Of a stretch of 64,000 nucleotides of DNA, positions 53,189 through 61,279 are shown piece after piece. The position numbers were made by a program, and so were the translations under genes. The notes beneath the pieces are model-generated. The model worked only from the letters and a program-made list of their open reading frames with translations. It did not search any database and was not told the DNA's origin. The stretch covers positions 682,001 through 746,000 of the forward strand of contig NZ_VXLC01000003.1 in assembly GCF_008704205.1 (NCBI RefSeq). The letters run 5' to 3'. This DNA comes from Nocardia colli (lineage in GTDB: Bacteria; Actinomycetota; Actinomycetes; Mycobacteriales; Mycobacteriaceae). Positions within the stretch are counted from its first letter, which is position 1, and every line of letters begins with the position of its first letter.

Positions 53189-53760
53189 AACCCGATTCCG
53201 TGATTCTCGAGGCGACCCGCCGCAGGCTGTCCGGGAAGCAGGCCGACACCGTCGACAAGCTGACCAGGTCGGCGGTGGAAGTGCTTGCCCGCGAAGGGTT
53301 CGCGGGCATGACCATCCGGATGGTCGCCGCCGCGGCCGGCGTCGGGGCGGCCACCGCCTACACCTACTTCTCCTCGAAGGAACACCTGGTCGCCGAGATC
53401 TTCTGGCGCCGTTTGGTTTCCACTCCGTCCCCGGCCAGCGACGACCCGGACCCGACGGTCCGGGTGGTCGCCGAACTGCGCAACATCGCCCTGCTCGTGG
53501 CCGACGAACAGGAACTCTCCGGCGCGGTGACCAGCGCCCTGCTCGGCCGCGACCCCGACGTGGTGCACCTGCGCGGCCGGATCGGCGCCGAGATCCGCAA
53601 GCGGATCATCCGGGCCCTCGGCGAGAACGCGGATCCCGATGTGGTCGAGTCCCTCGAATTGCTCTACGCGGGCGCTCTGGTCCGCGCCGGCATGGGCTAC
53701 GCGTCCTACTCCGAAATCGCCGACCGCATCGAGAAATCCGCGCTGCTCATCCTCACCTGA
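53182..53760 (+). CDS. TetR-family regulator, likely repressor of the catabolic supercluster
   Basis: The 192-residue protein has a long N-terminal helix (RRRLSGKQADTVDKL type) and an HTH, FAGMTIRMVAAAAGVGAATAYTYFSSKEHLVAEIFW. The ligand domain includes VADEQELSGAVTSALLGRDPDVVHLRGRIG. It is the last gene of the plus-strand operon, but its own -10 and a palindrome overlap its start codon. The same palindrome recurs at both promoters of the 47.9-48.2 kb control region, so it probably controls the whole cluster and itself in response to a pathway intermediate. Confidence 0.9.
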   Translation: MSEPDSVILEATRRRLSGKQADTVDKLTRSAVEVLAREGFAGMTIRMVAAAAGVGAATAYTYFSSKEHLVAEIFWRRLVSTPSPASDDPDPTVRVVAELRNIALLVADEQELSGAVTSALLGRDPDVVHLRGRIGAEIRKRIIRALGENADPDVVESLELLYAGALVRAGMGYASYSEIADRIEKSALLILT

Positions 53761-54021
53761 CGACACCCAGCACCAGCGCCGCCGCGACCAGCACGTCGAC
53801 CACCGCGCAGAACTCCGCGTACCAGCGCGGCACCATCAGGTCCGCGCGGTGATGCGCGAAATCCCAGATCGCGTGCGCGAGAAAGCCCGCGGCGAGCACC
53901 ACCTGACCGGCCGTGCCGTCGACGAGCAGCAGGACCGCAGGGTCGGCCACCGTCGCTGCACGACGGCGAGCAGTGCGTTGTCCGGGGATACGGGAGTCGC
54001 GGTAGCTGATTCGAAGACCAT
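53753..54021 (-). pseudogene. Frameshifted gene for a small two-helix membrane protein
   Basis: An ATG at 54021 with a strong GGAGG site opens a frame that begins MVFESATATPVSPDNALL. The frame becomes implausible after about 24 codons, near 53950. From there a second frame reads AVLLLVDGTAGQVVLAAGFLAHAIWDFAHHRADLMVPRWYAEFCAVVDVLVAAALVLG to a stop at 53753; it holds two hydrophobic helices. The two frames join only with a one-base shift. Either the gene is broken, or translation starts at the GTG at 53950 and gives a 65-residue protein. No slippery sequence is seen. Confidence 0.5.
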
Positions 54022-54117
54022 GGCGTCACCGTCCTCCGGTACAGACCGCAGGACAACGATCCCGCCCGATGATGTCCGGAATCTTGGGAAGCCGGTCATT
54101 CGACGTACGCTGGACGG

Positions 54118-55134
54118 GTGCGCGCGCACGAAGTCGTCATCGTCGGTTACCACGACAGCGAGCTGGTCGAGATCTCCGCGGTCTCCAGCTGCATGGACGT
54201 GGCGAACCGGCTCGGCGCCGATCCGCAGTACCGGGTGCGGCTGGCCACGCCCGGCGGCCACGACATCAGCACCCAGTCCGGACTGGTGTTGCGCGGCGAA
54301 GTCTGCCTCGAACGCCTCACCGGACCGCTCGACACCCTGATCGTGGTCGGCGGCTTCGGCAGCCGGATCGCCGCGGACAGCGCCCGCACCGTCGGCCACA
54401 TCCGCCGCCTCGCCGCGGCCAGCACCCGGGTCGCCTCGGTCTGCACCGGCGCCGAAATCCTCGCCGCCGCAGGACTACTCGACGGCAAGCGGATCACCAC
54501 GCACTGGATCTTCGCCGACTGGCTGGCCGCCCGGTATCCGGCGGTCACCGTCGACGCGGGCCCGATCTACATCCGCCAGCAGGACGTGACCACGGCGGCC
54601 GGCGTGACCAGCGCCTTCGATCTCGCGCTGGCGTTCATCGAGGACGATCACGGCGCCGAGATCGCCCGGCAGATCGCCCGGGCACAGGTCACCTACCTGC
54701 ATCGCCCGGGCAATCAGGCGCAGATGAGCATGTTCGTCGCGCCGCCGCCCGCCGATCACGACCTGGTCCGGCGGGCGGTGACCTTCATCAACAGCCGCCT
54801 CGACCAGGATCTGTCCGCGAGCGTGCTGGCGGCCGAAATCGGGGTCAGCGAACGGCATCTCACCCGATTGTTCGTCGCCGAGCTCGGCCACACGCCGGGT
54901 CGCTTCGTCCGGCGATCACGCACCGAGGCCGCGGCCCAGCTGCTGGCGGGCACGCGGCTGCCGATCGCGGGGATCGCCACCCGCTGCGGGTTCGGCTCGG
55001 CCGAAACACTGCGGCAGGCGTTCGTCGATCGGTACGGCACGTCGCCGTCGCGTTTCCGGGTGGCGTACGCGGCGACCGACGATCAGGATTCGGCGGGGAT
55101 CGGCAGTTCGGTGAAGCCGAAGGCGACGAGCTGA
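54118..55134 (+). CDS. GlxA-type regulator: DJ-1/PfpI domain plus AraC HTH
   Basis: The 338-residue protein has an N-terminal DJ-1/PfpI-like domain with the nucleophile-elbow cysteine in RVASVCTGAEILAAAGLLDG (near residue 109) and a C-terminal AraC pair of HTH motifs (ASVLAAEIGVSERHLTRLFVAELG; IAGIATRCGFGSAETLRQAFVDRYG). Such regulators sense an amide or amine ligand. It starts with GTG 54118. Its last 52 bases overlap the 3' end of the convergent NTF2-like gene. Confidence 0.92.
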   Translation: MRAHEVVIVGYHDSELVEISAVSSCMDVANRLGADPQYRVRLATPGGHDISTQSGLVLRGEVCLERLTGPLDTLIVVGGFGSRIAADSARTVGHIRRLAAASTRVASVCTGAEILAAAGLLDGKRITTHWIFADWLAARYPAVTVDAGPIYIRQQDVTTAAGVTSAFDLALAFIEDDHGAEIARQIARAQVTYLHRPGNQAQMSMFVAPPPADHDLVRRAVTFINSRLDQDLSASVLAAEIGVSERHLTRLFVAELGHTPGRFVRRSRTEAAAQLLAGTRLPIAGIATRCGFGSAETLRQAFVDRYGTSPSRFRVAYAATDDQDSAGIGSSVKPKATS

Positions 55135-55526
55135 CGCACCGGGTCGTGATAACTGACCCATTCGCAGATCTTGCCGTCGCGGAAACGGAAGATATTGAGA
55201 TAGTCGTTGCGGTACGGCCTGCCGGTTTCCCGAACGACCATGTCGCCCTTGACCTCGACCAGGAAGCTGTCGGGATTCAGCATGGGTTCGACATCGACCA
55301 CCGATTGCGCGGTGGATGAGTAATTGTCCATCGCACCGTTCAATTGCCGGAGCTGGTCCTTGCCCTGCCCCTGATTCGGGAACCCCGGCAGCTGGTACGG
55401 AATCGACATCCGGACGTCGTCGGTGCACAGCTCGTACATCTTCTCGTACTGCGCCGTCGAGACGAATTCGTAGAACTGCCCGATCATCGCGATTTTGCGT
55501 TCGCGCTCGTCGTCGTACATATCCAT
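55083..55526 (-). CDS. NTF2/SnoaL-like protein
   Basis: The 147-residue protein has the NTF2 pattern MIGQFYEFVSTAQYEKMYELCTDDVRMSIPYQ and the C-terminal strands NDYLNIFRFRDGKICEWVSYHDPVRQLVAFGF, typical of ketosteroid-isomerase-like folds. Start options are GTG 55529, ATG 55526 and ATG 55520; the second is used here after GAGAGG. It is divergent from a GMC oxidoreductase across a palindrome and may act on the same substrate. Confidence 0.85.
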   Translation of the reverse strand: MDMYDDERERKIAMIGQFYEFVSTAQYEKMYELCTDDVRMSIPYQLPGFPNQGQGKDQLRQLNGAMDNYSSTAQSVVDVEPMLNPDSFLVEVKGDMVVRETGRPYRNDYLNIFRFRDGKICEWVSYHDPVRQLVAFGFTELPIPAES

Positions 55527-55581
55527 CACAGCCTCTCGATCAAAGGGAACCGCATGGTCTCGGTTGAGGCTAACAATTAAT

Positions 55582-55597
55582 ACGACCGATCGATCGT
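55582..55597. promoter_or_regulatory. TetR-type palindrome between the NTF2-like and GMC genes
   Basis: ACGACCGATCGATCGT is an inverted repeat with one mismatch in 8 bp, next to AT-rich sequence (TAACAATTAATA) in the divergent gap. No TetR gene is adjacent. Confidence 0.5.
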
Positions 55598-55742
55598 TTT
55601 GTGACTGGCCTCACGCACCCCAATACCCTATCTGTTCCCCATCCGCCACACTCGGTGACTTCTATCCCGATGCGCCGAAATCGAACCCCGGTCCACCCCT
55701 TGCTCGTATCTTTGCCGTAGGCAGCGCAGATCGGAGTGGATA

Positions 55743-57329
55743 GTGCAACCAGGTGGGCTTATCGCGGACTACGTGATCGTCGGCGCCGGATCCGCGGGCG
55801 CGGTGCTGGCCAATCGGCTCAGTGCCGATCCGAATACCTCGGTCGTGCTGCTGGAGGCCGGGCCGCAGGACAAGAACAAATTCGCCCACATTCCCGCCGG
55901 TTTCGCGAAACTCTTTCGCTCCGAGGTGGATTGGGACTATCTGACCGAGCCGCAGCCGGAACTCAAGAACCGGCAGATCTATTGGCCGCGGGGCAAGATG
56001 TTCGGCGGATCGTCATCGATGAACGCGATGATGTGGGTGCGCGGTTTCCGCGCCGACTACGACGAGTGGGCGTTGCTGGCCGGCGAGGAGTGGGGTTTCG
56101 CGGCCGCGGTCGAGCAGTTCCGGCGGATCGAAAGCGTAGAGGACGCACAGTATCCGGACGAGGGCGCCAACGGGCCTTTGCATATTTCCCGCCAGCGCAG
56201 CCCCCGCGCGCTGACCGCCGCGTACCTGGCCGCGGTGCGGGAGGCGGGTTTCGACGTCGAGCCGCCGAATCGGCCGGAGCCGGAAGGCTTCAGCGAAACC
56301 ATGGTCACCCAGCACGGCGGCAAGCGCTGGAGCACCGCGGACGGCTACCTGCGTCCCGCGCTGCGCCGGCCGAATCTGACCATCCGCACCGAGGCGCTGG
56401 CCACCCGCGTGCTGTTCGAGGGCACCCAGGCGGTCGGCGTCGAATATCACCAGGGCGGCGGCCCGCACACGGTCACCGCGCGCCGCGAGGTGGTGCTGTG
56501 CGGCGGCGCGATCAACAGCCCGCAGTTGCTGATGCTGTCCGGCATCGGCGACCGGGACGAGTTGGCGCGCCAGGGTATTCGCGCGCTGCGGCACGCGCCC
56601 GAGGTGGGCGCGAACCTCCAGGACCATCTGGTCACCGGCGTCGGCTACGGCGTGGCCGAGGACTCACTGTTCGCCGCGGAGAAACCGCGCCAACTGCTCG
56701 ACTACCTGATCCGGCATCGCGGCATGCTCACCTCGAATGTCGGCGAGGCGTACGGATTCGTGCGCAGCCGGCCCGATCTGGACCTGCCGGACCTCGAAAT
56801 GATCTTCGCCCCAGCGCCTTTCTACTACGAGGGCCTGGTCGATCCGACCGAGCACGGCGTCATCCTGGCCACCGTGCTGCTGCGCCCGCACAGCCGCGGC
56901 CGGATCACCCTGGCCTCCGCCGATCCGGCCGCCAAGCCGCTGATCGACCCGCGCTACCTCTCCGACAGCGCGGGCATCGACCGCGCGGCGCTCATGTCCG
57001 GCCTGCGCACCTGCACCGACATCGCCAACGCCCCGGCGATGAAAGCCGTACTCGGGCCGATCATCTACCCGCCGCAGGCCCCGGCCCAATTGGAAGCCAC
57101 CCTCGAACTCACCCTGAACGGCTACTCGCACACCCTGTATCACCCGGTCGGCACCTGCCGGATGGGCACCGACGTGGCCAGCGTCGTCACGCCACAGCTG
57201 CAAGTGCGTGGCGTGCAGGGTCTTCGAGTAGCCGATGCCTCGGTGATGCCGCTGCTCATCCGCGGGCACACGCACGCGCCCGCCGTGTTCATCGGCGAGC
57301 AGGCGGCCAAGTTCATCCTGAACGGGTAG
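55743..57329 (+). CDS. GMC oxidoreductase (choline/alcohol dehydrogenase type)
   Basis: The 528-residue flavoenzyme starts with GTG and has the FAD motif [21 protein letters not shown], the first GMC signature ([19 protein letters not shown]) and the second ([20 protein letters not shown]). The active-site histidine is in [13 protein letters not shown]. It oxidises an unknown alcohol and passes electrons to oxygen or a quinone. This is a different branch from ChoD at 20.8 kb. It converges on the DoxX gene with a single base between stops. Confidence 0.92.
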   Translation: MQPGGLIADYVIVGAGSAGAVLANRLSADPNTSVVLLEAGPQDKNKFAHIPAGFAKLFRSEVDWDYLTEPQPELKNRQIYWPRGKMFGGSSSMNAMMWVRGFRADYDEWALLAGEEWGFAAAVEQFRRIESVEDAQYPDEGANGPLHISRQRSPRALTAAYLAAVREAGFDVEPPNRPEPEGFSETMVTQHGGKRWSTADGYLRPALRRPNLTIRTEALATRVLFEGTQAVGVEYHQGGGPHTVTARREVVLCGGAINSPQLLMLSGIGDRDELARQGIRALRHAPEVGANLQDHLVTGVGYGVAEDSLFAAEKPRQLLDYLIRHRGMLTSNVGEAYGFVRSRPDLDLPDLEMIFAPAPFYYEGLVDPTEHGVILATVLLRPHSRGRITLASADPAAKPLIDPRYLSDSAGIDRAALMSGLRTCTDIANAPAMKAVLGPIIYPPQAPAQLEATLELTLNGYSHTLYHPVGTCRMGTDVASVVTPQLQVRGVQGLRVADASVMPLLIRGHTHAPAVFIGEQAAKFILNG

Positions 57330-57330
57330 G

Positions 57331-57678
57331 TCAGGACGCGACGAACAAGACCAGCGACGCGGCGGCCAAGGCCAGATAGGGCATGGGATAGGCCAGGTCG
57401 CCGTAACCGCGGGCGCGGACGATGGTGAAGATCGCGCCGAAGAAATAGAGGACCAGGCAGATCGCGGCGGCCAATCCCAATGGCGGGACGGCGAGTCCGA
57501 CGAGCAGGCCGACCGCGCCGGCCGCCTTGATCACCGCCAGTGGATACAGCGTCCAGTCCGGGATGCCGTAGCTGCGCATGTTGTCGCGCACCCATTGCGC
57601 GCGGAACACGTCGACGCCGGACGCGATCAGCATGGCGGCCGCCGCGGCGATGGTGACGATGACGTAAGCGATGGACAT
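57331..57678 (-). CDS. DoxX-family membrane protein
   Basis: The 115-residue protein has four hydrophobic helices: IAYVIVTIAAAAAMLIASGVDV, LYPLAVIKAAGAVGLLVGLAV, LAAAICLVLYFFGAIFTIV and YLALAAASLVLFVAS. The KAAGAVGLL segment is typical of the DoxX/DoxD_like group. These small quinone-related or redox-stress membrane proteins are common partners of ECF sigma factors. It is divergent from an ECF41 gene 67 bases away, and the gap contains CTCGATCGACCGTGTGAC, possibly the shared promoter. Confidence 0.88.
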   Translation of the reverse strand: MSIAYVIVTIAAAAAMLIASGVDVFRAQWVRDNMRSYGIPDWTLYPLAVIKAAGAVGLLVGLAVPPLGLAAAICLVLYFFGAIFTIVRARGYGDLAYPMPYLALAAASLVLFVAS

Positions 57679-57745
57679 GGGTAATACCCTCCTGTTTGTG
57701 TGCTCGATCGACCGTGTGACGGATGGCCGAACGGAAAGGTGACCG

Positions 57746-58624
57746 ATGCCCGCTCAGGACCTGCTGGCGCAGCGTTTCGAAACGCATCGGAGCCACCTGC
57801 GGGCGGTCGCGTATCGGATGCTCGGGTCGGTCAGCGAGGCCGACGATGCGGTGCAGGAGGCCTGGTTCCGGCTGGCCCGGCAGGACACCGACGAGCTGGA
57901 CAACCTGGTCGGCTGGCTGACCACGGTCGTGTCGCGGATCTGCCTGGACATGCTGCGCTCGCGCACCGCCCGCCGCGAGGATCCCCTCGACCTGCTCGCC
58001 GACCTGGGCGACGCCGCCTACGACAGCGACCCGGAACACGAGGCGGTGCTGATCGATGCGGTCGGCCGGGCGCTGCTGGTGGTCCTGGATACGCTCGGTC
58101 CCGACGAACGGGTGGCGTTCGTGCTGCACGATCTGTTCGCGCTGCCGTTCGATCAGATCGCGCCGATCGTCGGGCGGACCACGCCGACCACGAAGAAGCT
58201 GGCCAGTCGCGCGCGGCAGCGGGTACGGGGTGAAACCACTACGACGGCAACCGAACTCGCCGAGCAACGGCAGGTGGTGGAAGCGTTCCTGACGGCGGCT
58301 CGTGGCGGCGATCTGACCGCCTTGCTCGCCGTACTGGCACCCGACGTGATCCGGGTCGCCGACCCCGCCGCACTGCCGGCGGGTCTGGCCGCGGTGGTGC
58401 GGGGCGCTACCGAGGTGGCGAAGGAAACCGTTCTGCTGCAACGTCGGTCGCGGGTGGCAGCCCTGGCGCTGGTCAACGGCGCGGTGGGCATCCTCGTCGC
58501 GCCGCGCGGGAAACTGCTACTCGCCCTTGCGGTTACGGTGCGCGAAGATCGGGTCGCCGGCTATGAGGTGATCGCCGATCCCGTCCGCCTGCGCGAGCTG
58601 GACCTCGCGGTGCTCCCCCGATAG
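57746..58624 (+). CDS. ECF41-type (SigJ-like) RNA polymerase sigma factor
   Basis: The 292-residue protein has sigma region 2 (HRSHLRAVAYRMLGSVSEADDAVQEAWFRL) and region 4 (LVVLDTLGPDERVAFVLHDLFALPFDQIAPIVGRTTPTTKKLASRARQRV), then a C-terminal SnoaL-like domain (VVEAFLTAARGGDLTALLAVLAPDVIRVAD). The extra domain defines ECF41, where it replaces an anti-sigma factor. ECF41 genes usually sit beside a DoxX, CMD or oxidoreductase gene that they control, and here the DoxX gene is divergent. ATG 57746 follows AAAGGTG. Confidence 0.93.
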   Translation: MPAQDLLAQRFETHRSHLRAVAYRMLGSVSEADDAVQEAWFRLARQDTDELDNLVGWLTTVVSRICLDMLRSRTARREDPLDLLADLGDAAYDSDPEHEAVLIDAVGRALLVVLDTLGPDERVAFVLHDLFALPFDQIAPIVGRTTPTTKKLASRARQRVRGETTTTATELAEQRQVVEAFLTAARGGDLTALLAVLAPDVIRVADPAALPAGLAAVVRGATEVAKETVLLQRRSRVAALALVNGAVGILVAPRGKLLLALAVTVREDRVAGYEVIADPVRLRELDLAVLPR

Positions 58625-58643
58625 CGTTCGCCCACAACGCAAA

Positions 58644-58681
58644 ACCTGCCCGCACACCATTCCGATGGCGTGCGGGCAGGT
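58644..58681. terminator. Bidirectional hairpin terminator between the ECF41 and HAD genes
   Basis: ACCTGCCCGCACACCAT and ATGGCGTGCGGGCAGGT pair as a 17-bp stem with one A-C mismatch around the 4-base loop TCCG. It serves both convergent genes. Confidence 0.85.
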
Positions 58682-58697
58682 GGTCTCTTGCCGGTTA

Positions 58698-59174
58698 CTA
58701 CAGCGCGGGCACCCGAGCGAACCCGACCGGCGGCGTCGGATTGGGCCCGGTCGGCAGGACCGGGCGGAAATCGGGCATCGCCGGCAGCACGTCCACATTG
58801 CGCGCCGCGTAGCACCGGACCTTCGGCAACGCGCGCAATACCTCGGCCCGTTCGACCGGCTCGTCGTCGATGAAGCCGATGGTGTCCAGCGTCAGCCCGA
58901 GCGTGAGCCCGATCCGGCTGATCGCCGAAGACTTCGGCCCCCAGCCGATTTCGAGCGCGGAGAACATCTCGTAGACGCCGTGCCGGTAGAGCTTGTCCAG
59001 CGTCCACTCGCGATCACCGCGACTGGCGACGGCATGCCAGATGCCCCGCTCGCTGAGCAGTCGTAGCGTGCGCAGCGCGGTGGGCCGCAGCGCGCCGCTG
59101 GTCCGGTCGCTCACCGCGCCGTCCCATAATGTGTTGTCCAGTTCCCAGACAAGACATCTCAGAGCCGGTCTCAT
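58698..59174 (-). CDS. HAD-IIIC (FkbH/MdmB-like) domain protein with altered nucleophile
   Basis: The 158-residue protein is a stand-alone HAD-IIIC domain: motif I reads VWELDNTLWDG, motif II lies in WHAVASRGDREWTLDKLYRHGV, and motif IV is IGFIDDEPVERAEVLRALP. In active members motif I is D-x-D-N-T; here the first Asp, the nucleophile, is Glu. FkbH-type proteins load glyceryl units onto carrier proteins, while others are phosphatases. This one may be inactive or a binding protein. ATG 59174 is the start; upstream codons lack similarity. Confidence 0.83.
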   Translation of the reverse strand: MRPALRCLVWELDNTLWDGAVSDRTSGALRPTALRTLRLLSERGIWHAVASRGDREWTLDKLYRHGVYEMFSALEIGWGPKSSAISRIGLTLGLTLDTIGFIDDEPVERAEVLRALPKVRCYAARNVDVLPAMPDFRPVLPTGPNPTPPVGFARVPAL

Positions 59175-59514
59175 GTGTCCTAGCCCCCTATCGCGTCGTC
59201 TCTGCCTTCCCTGGCGTGCGCGCGGCAGATGGGTACAGCTCACCCTCTCCGGCGCGGCACATGCCCGGCAAGCCCCTGGTTCCTGGGACAAGCCCGGCGC
59301 AGCGATCCTACCGAAAGCGCCCGCCGCACTCCCGGCAACCGACAGAACCAGCGGTACCGGATTCACCGGACAACCGCTGTGACGCAACACAACCACCAAC
59401 CGACCAGTCTCTGATGGCCGTCATAGAACCTGCGGAATCGATCCGCAGCCGGTATGGACCGTTTAGTGTGAATGCGCCGCACAGCTATCTCCCGGGGGCG
59501 GAAGGAAGTCGTCA
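59175..59514. other. Divergent gap between the HAD gene and the CdaR-like gene
   Basis: This 340-base stretch has no credible gene. It must hold both promoters. I see no strong palindrome or obvious -35/-10 pair. Confidence 0.5.
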
Positions 59515-60735
59515 ATGTCGATCGACAACTCAGCGCGCCAGAGCCTGACTCTCGCAGGCCGGCCGATGTCGTCCCCGCTCAAGGACGTTCGCGCGTTATC
59601 GCGGCAAATGGTCGGGCACTTCGTCGAAAACGTCATCCCCTGCGGCACGCTGCCCGCCGACGCGATCTCCGGCGACGTCACCACCATCACCCGGGTCTGC
59701 CTCGAGTTCGCGGTCAGCATGCTCGACGGCCAGGACATTCCGGAGAAGTTGCAGCGCCTCCAGGACGCCGCGTCCGGCTGGGCGCGCGAGGGCGTGCCGA
59801 TCGACACCATCCACCACTCCATCCACGAGGGCTTCAAGATGGGCCTGGACCTGGTGATCTCGGATGCGTCCATCAAGGACTACGAGAGCCTGGTCGACGG
59901 CGCCAAGATGGTGCTGGAGATGCTGGACATGATCAGCTCCGCGGTCTCGGTGGCCTACATCCGGGAATTGCGCGCGGTGGTCAGCGAGCACCACACCGCC
60001 GTGCACACGCTCACCTCCGCGCTGCTCGGCGGGCACAGCACCTCCACGATGGCGCGCGAATGCGGGATCGCGATCGCGACCTCCTATGCCGTGCTCGCCG
60101 TGGCGATTCCGCCGCATCGGGAGGAGCACAATCCGATGCTGGACAGTCAGGTCGTCGCGCGCCGCAAGCTCAGACGGGTGCAGGCCGAACTCGCCACCCG
60201 CTGCGGCGACAGCGCGCTGTCGCTGCTGAGTGTCGACGGCGGCACCATCCTCATCCCCGCGGCCACCTTCGACACCGCCGGCTACGACGCCCTGGTGCTC
60301 CAGCTGTCGCACGCCGCGCAGGTCGGCATCACCGCGACCATGATCGATGGCACCCCAGAACAGATCCCCAACGCCGCCGACCAGGCCCACGAACTGCTCG
60401 ACATGGTGCAGCGGCTGGAGGCGGTGCCCGGCCTGTACCGATTCGACGAACTCGCGCTCGAATACCAGCTCACCCGACCGGGTCCCGGCCGCGAATACCT
60501 CGGTCAGCTGCTCGACCCGCTCGATGAGCACCCGGAACTCCTGGAAACCTTGCAGCGCCACATCGCCAACAACCTCAATCGCCAGCGCACCGCCCGGGTC
60601 CTGCACGTGCACACCAACACCGTGGACTACCGGCTCAAGCGCATCGGTCAGCTCACCGGCTTCGACCCGTCCCAACCGTCGGGGCTGTGGTATCTGCGCT
60701 CGGCATTGGTCGCGCGTAGCTATCGCACGACATGA
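59515..60735 (+). CDS. CdaR/PucR-type transcriptional regulator
   Basis: The 406-residue protein has an N-terminal helical sensor half (VRALSRQMVGHFVENVIPCG; IDTIHHSIHEGFKMGLDLV) and a middle GGDEF-like/CdaR region. The C-terminal PucR HTH_30 is LLETLQRHIANNLNRQRTARVLHVHTNTVDYRLKRIGQLTG. This architecture is common in Nocardia and mycobacteria, often many copies per genome. The ATG follows GGAAGGAAGT. Its last 83 bases overlap the convergent radical-SAM-like gene, so the two transcripts are antisense at their ends. Confidence 0.88.
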   Translation: MSIDNSARQSLTLAGRPMSSPLKDVRALSRQMVGHFVENVIPCGTLPADAISGDVTTITRVCLEFAVSMLDGQDIPEKLQRLQDAASGWAREGVPIDTIHHSIHEGFKMGLDLVISDASIKDYESLVDGAKMVLEMLDMISSAVSVAYIRELRAVVSEHHTAVHTLTSALLGGHSTSTMARECGIAIATSYAVLAVAIPPHREEHNPMLDSQVVARRKLRRVQAELATRCGDSALSLLSVDGGTILIPAATFDTAGYDALVLQLSHAAQVGITATMIDGTPEQIPNAADQAHELLDMVQRLEAVPGLYRFDELALEYQLTRPGPGREYLGQLLDPLDEHPELLETLQRHIANNLNRQRTARVLHVHTNTVDYRLKRIGQLTGFDPSQPSGLWYLRSALVARSYRTT

Positions 60736-61279
60736 GGTCGCTCTCGAATTCCACTGTGGCATAGCGGCGCGCGCCGAGCGGCGAACCGACGACCACCTCG
60801 CGGTTCGCCACGCCGCGCAGCATCGGGCAGCTGGCCTCGGACTCCAGCGGATGCTCGGTGACCAGCGCGTCCACCGACGTGCCCAGCCACGGGAGCTGCT
60901 CGACCAACGCGGCGGTCGAGCGGCCCGAGTACAGCAGGATGTCGGTGGGACGGGTCAAGTCCGCACGCCAGCAGTTGATTCCGTCGAGCAGGGCACGCAG
61001 CGCCACAGGGTGGCCCGTCGGTTCGCTGCCCGAGATCGTCACGCCGTCGAGCTGGTCGGCGGGCAACTCCCGCAACCAGTCGACTATCGCCTCGACGCCG
61101 CACCGGGTGGATTCGTCGAACACCCAGGTGTTTCCGGCGAGGCAGGCGCGGCAGAAGACCCGGCAGCCCGGCAGCCAAATGCCGGCCCGAATTCCGTAGC
61201 CGATGTTTCCGACCGGAAAGCGCAGGTGCGACAACAGCATCGTTGCTCGGTCCGGGTGCCGACTGGAGTGCACGTTCAT
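60653..61279 (-). CDS. Radical-SAM-like 4Fe-4S protein (NrdG/PFL-activase type)
   Basis: The 208-residue protein has the C-x3-C-x2-C cluster motif in LPGCRVFCRACLAGNTW near residue 39 and SGSEPTGHPVALRALLDG, resembling the GGEP motif. Both fit a small radical-SAM activase. LLYSGRSTAALVEQL is a later strand-helix. The C-terminal 30 residues look low-complexity and are encoded inside the overlap with the regulator gene. No glycyl-radical enzyme or ribonucleotide reductase is adjacent, so the partner is unknown. The ATG follows AGGAGA. Confidence 0.78.
   Translation of the reverse strand: MNVHSSRHPDRATMLLSHLRFPVGNIGYGIRAGIWLPGCRVFCRACLAGNTWVFDESTRCGVEAIVDWLRELPADQLDGVTISGSEPTGHPVALRALLDGINCWRADLTRPTDILLYSGRSTAALVEQLPWLGTSVDALVTEHPLESEASCPMLRGVANREVVVGSPLGARRYATVEFESDLMSCDSYARPMPSADTTAPTVGTGRSR

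Noticed and set aside
50370..53354. 994-codon open frame on the minus strand
   Set aside because: It is antisense to four well-recognised genes and is a shadow of their codon bias.
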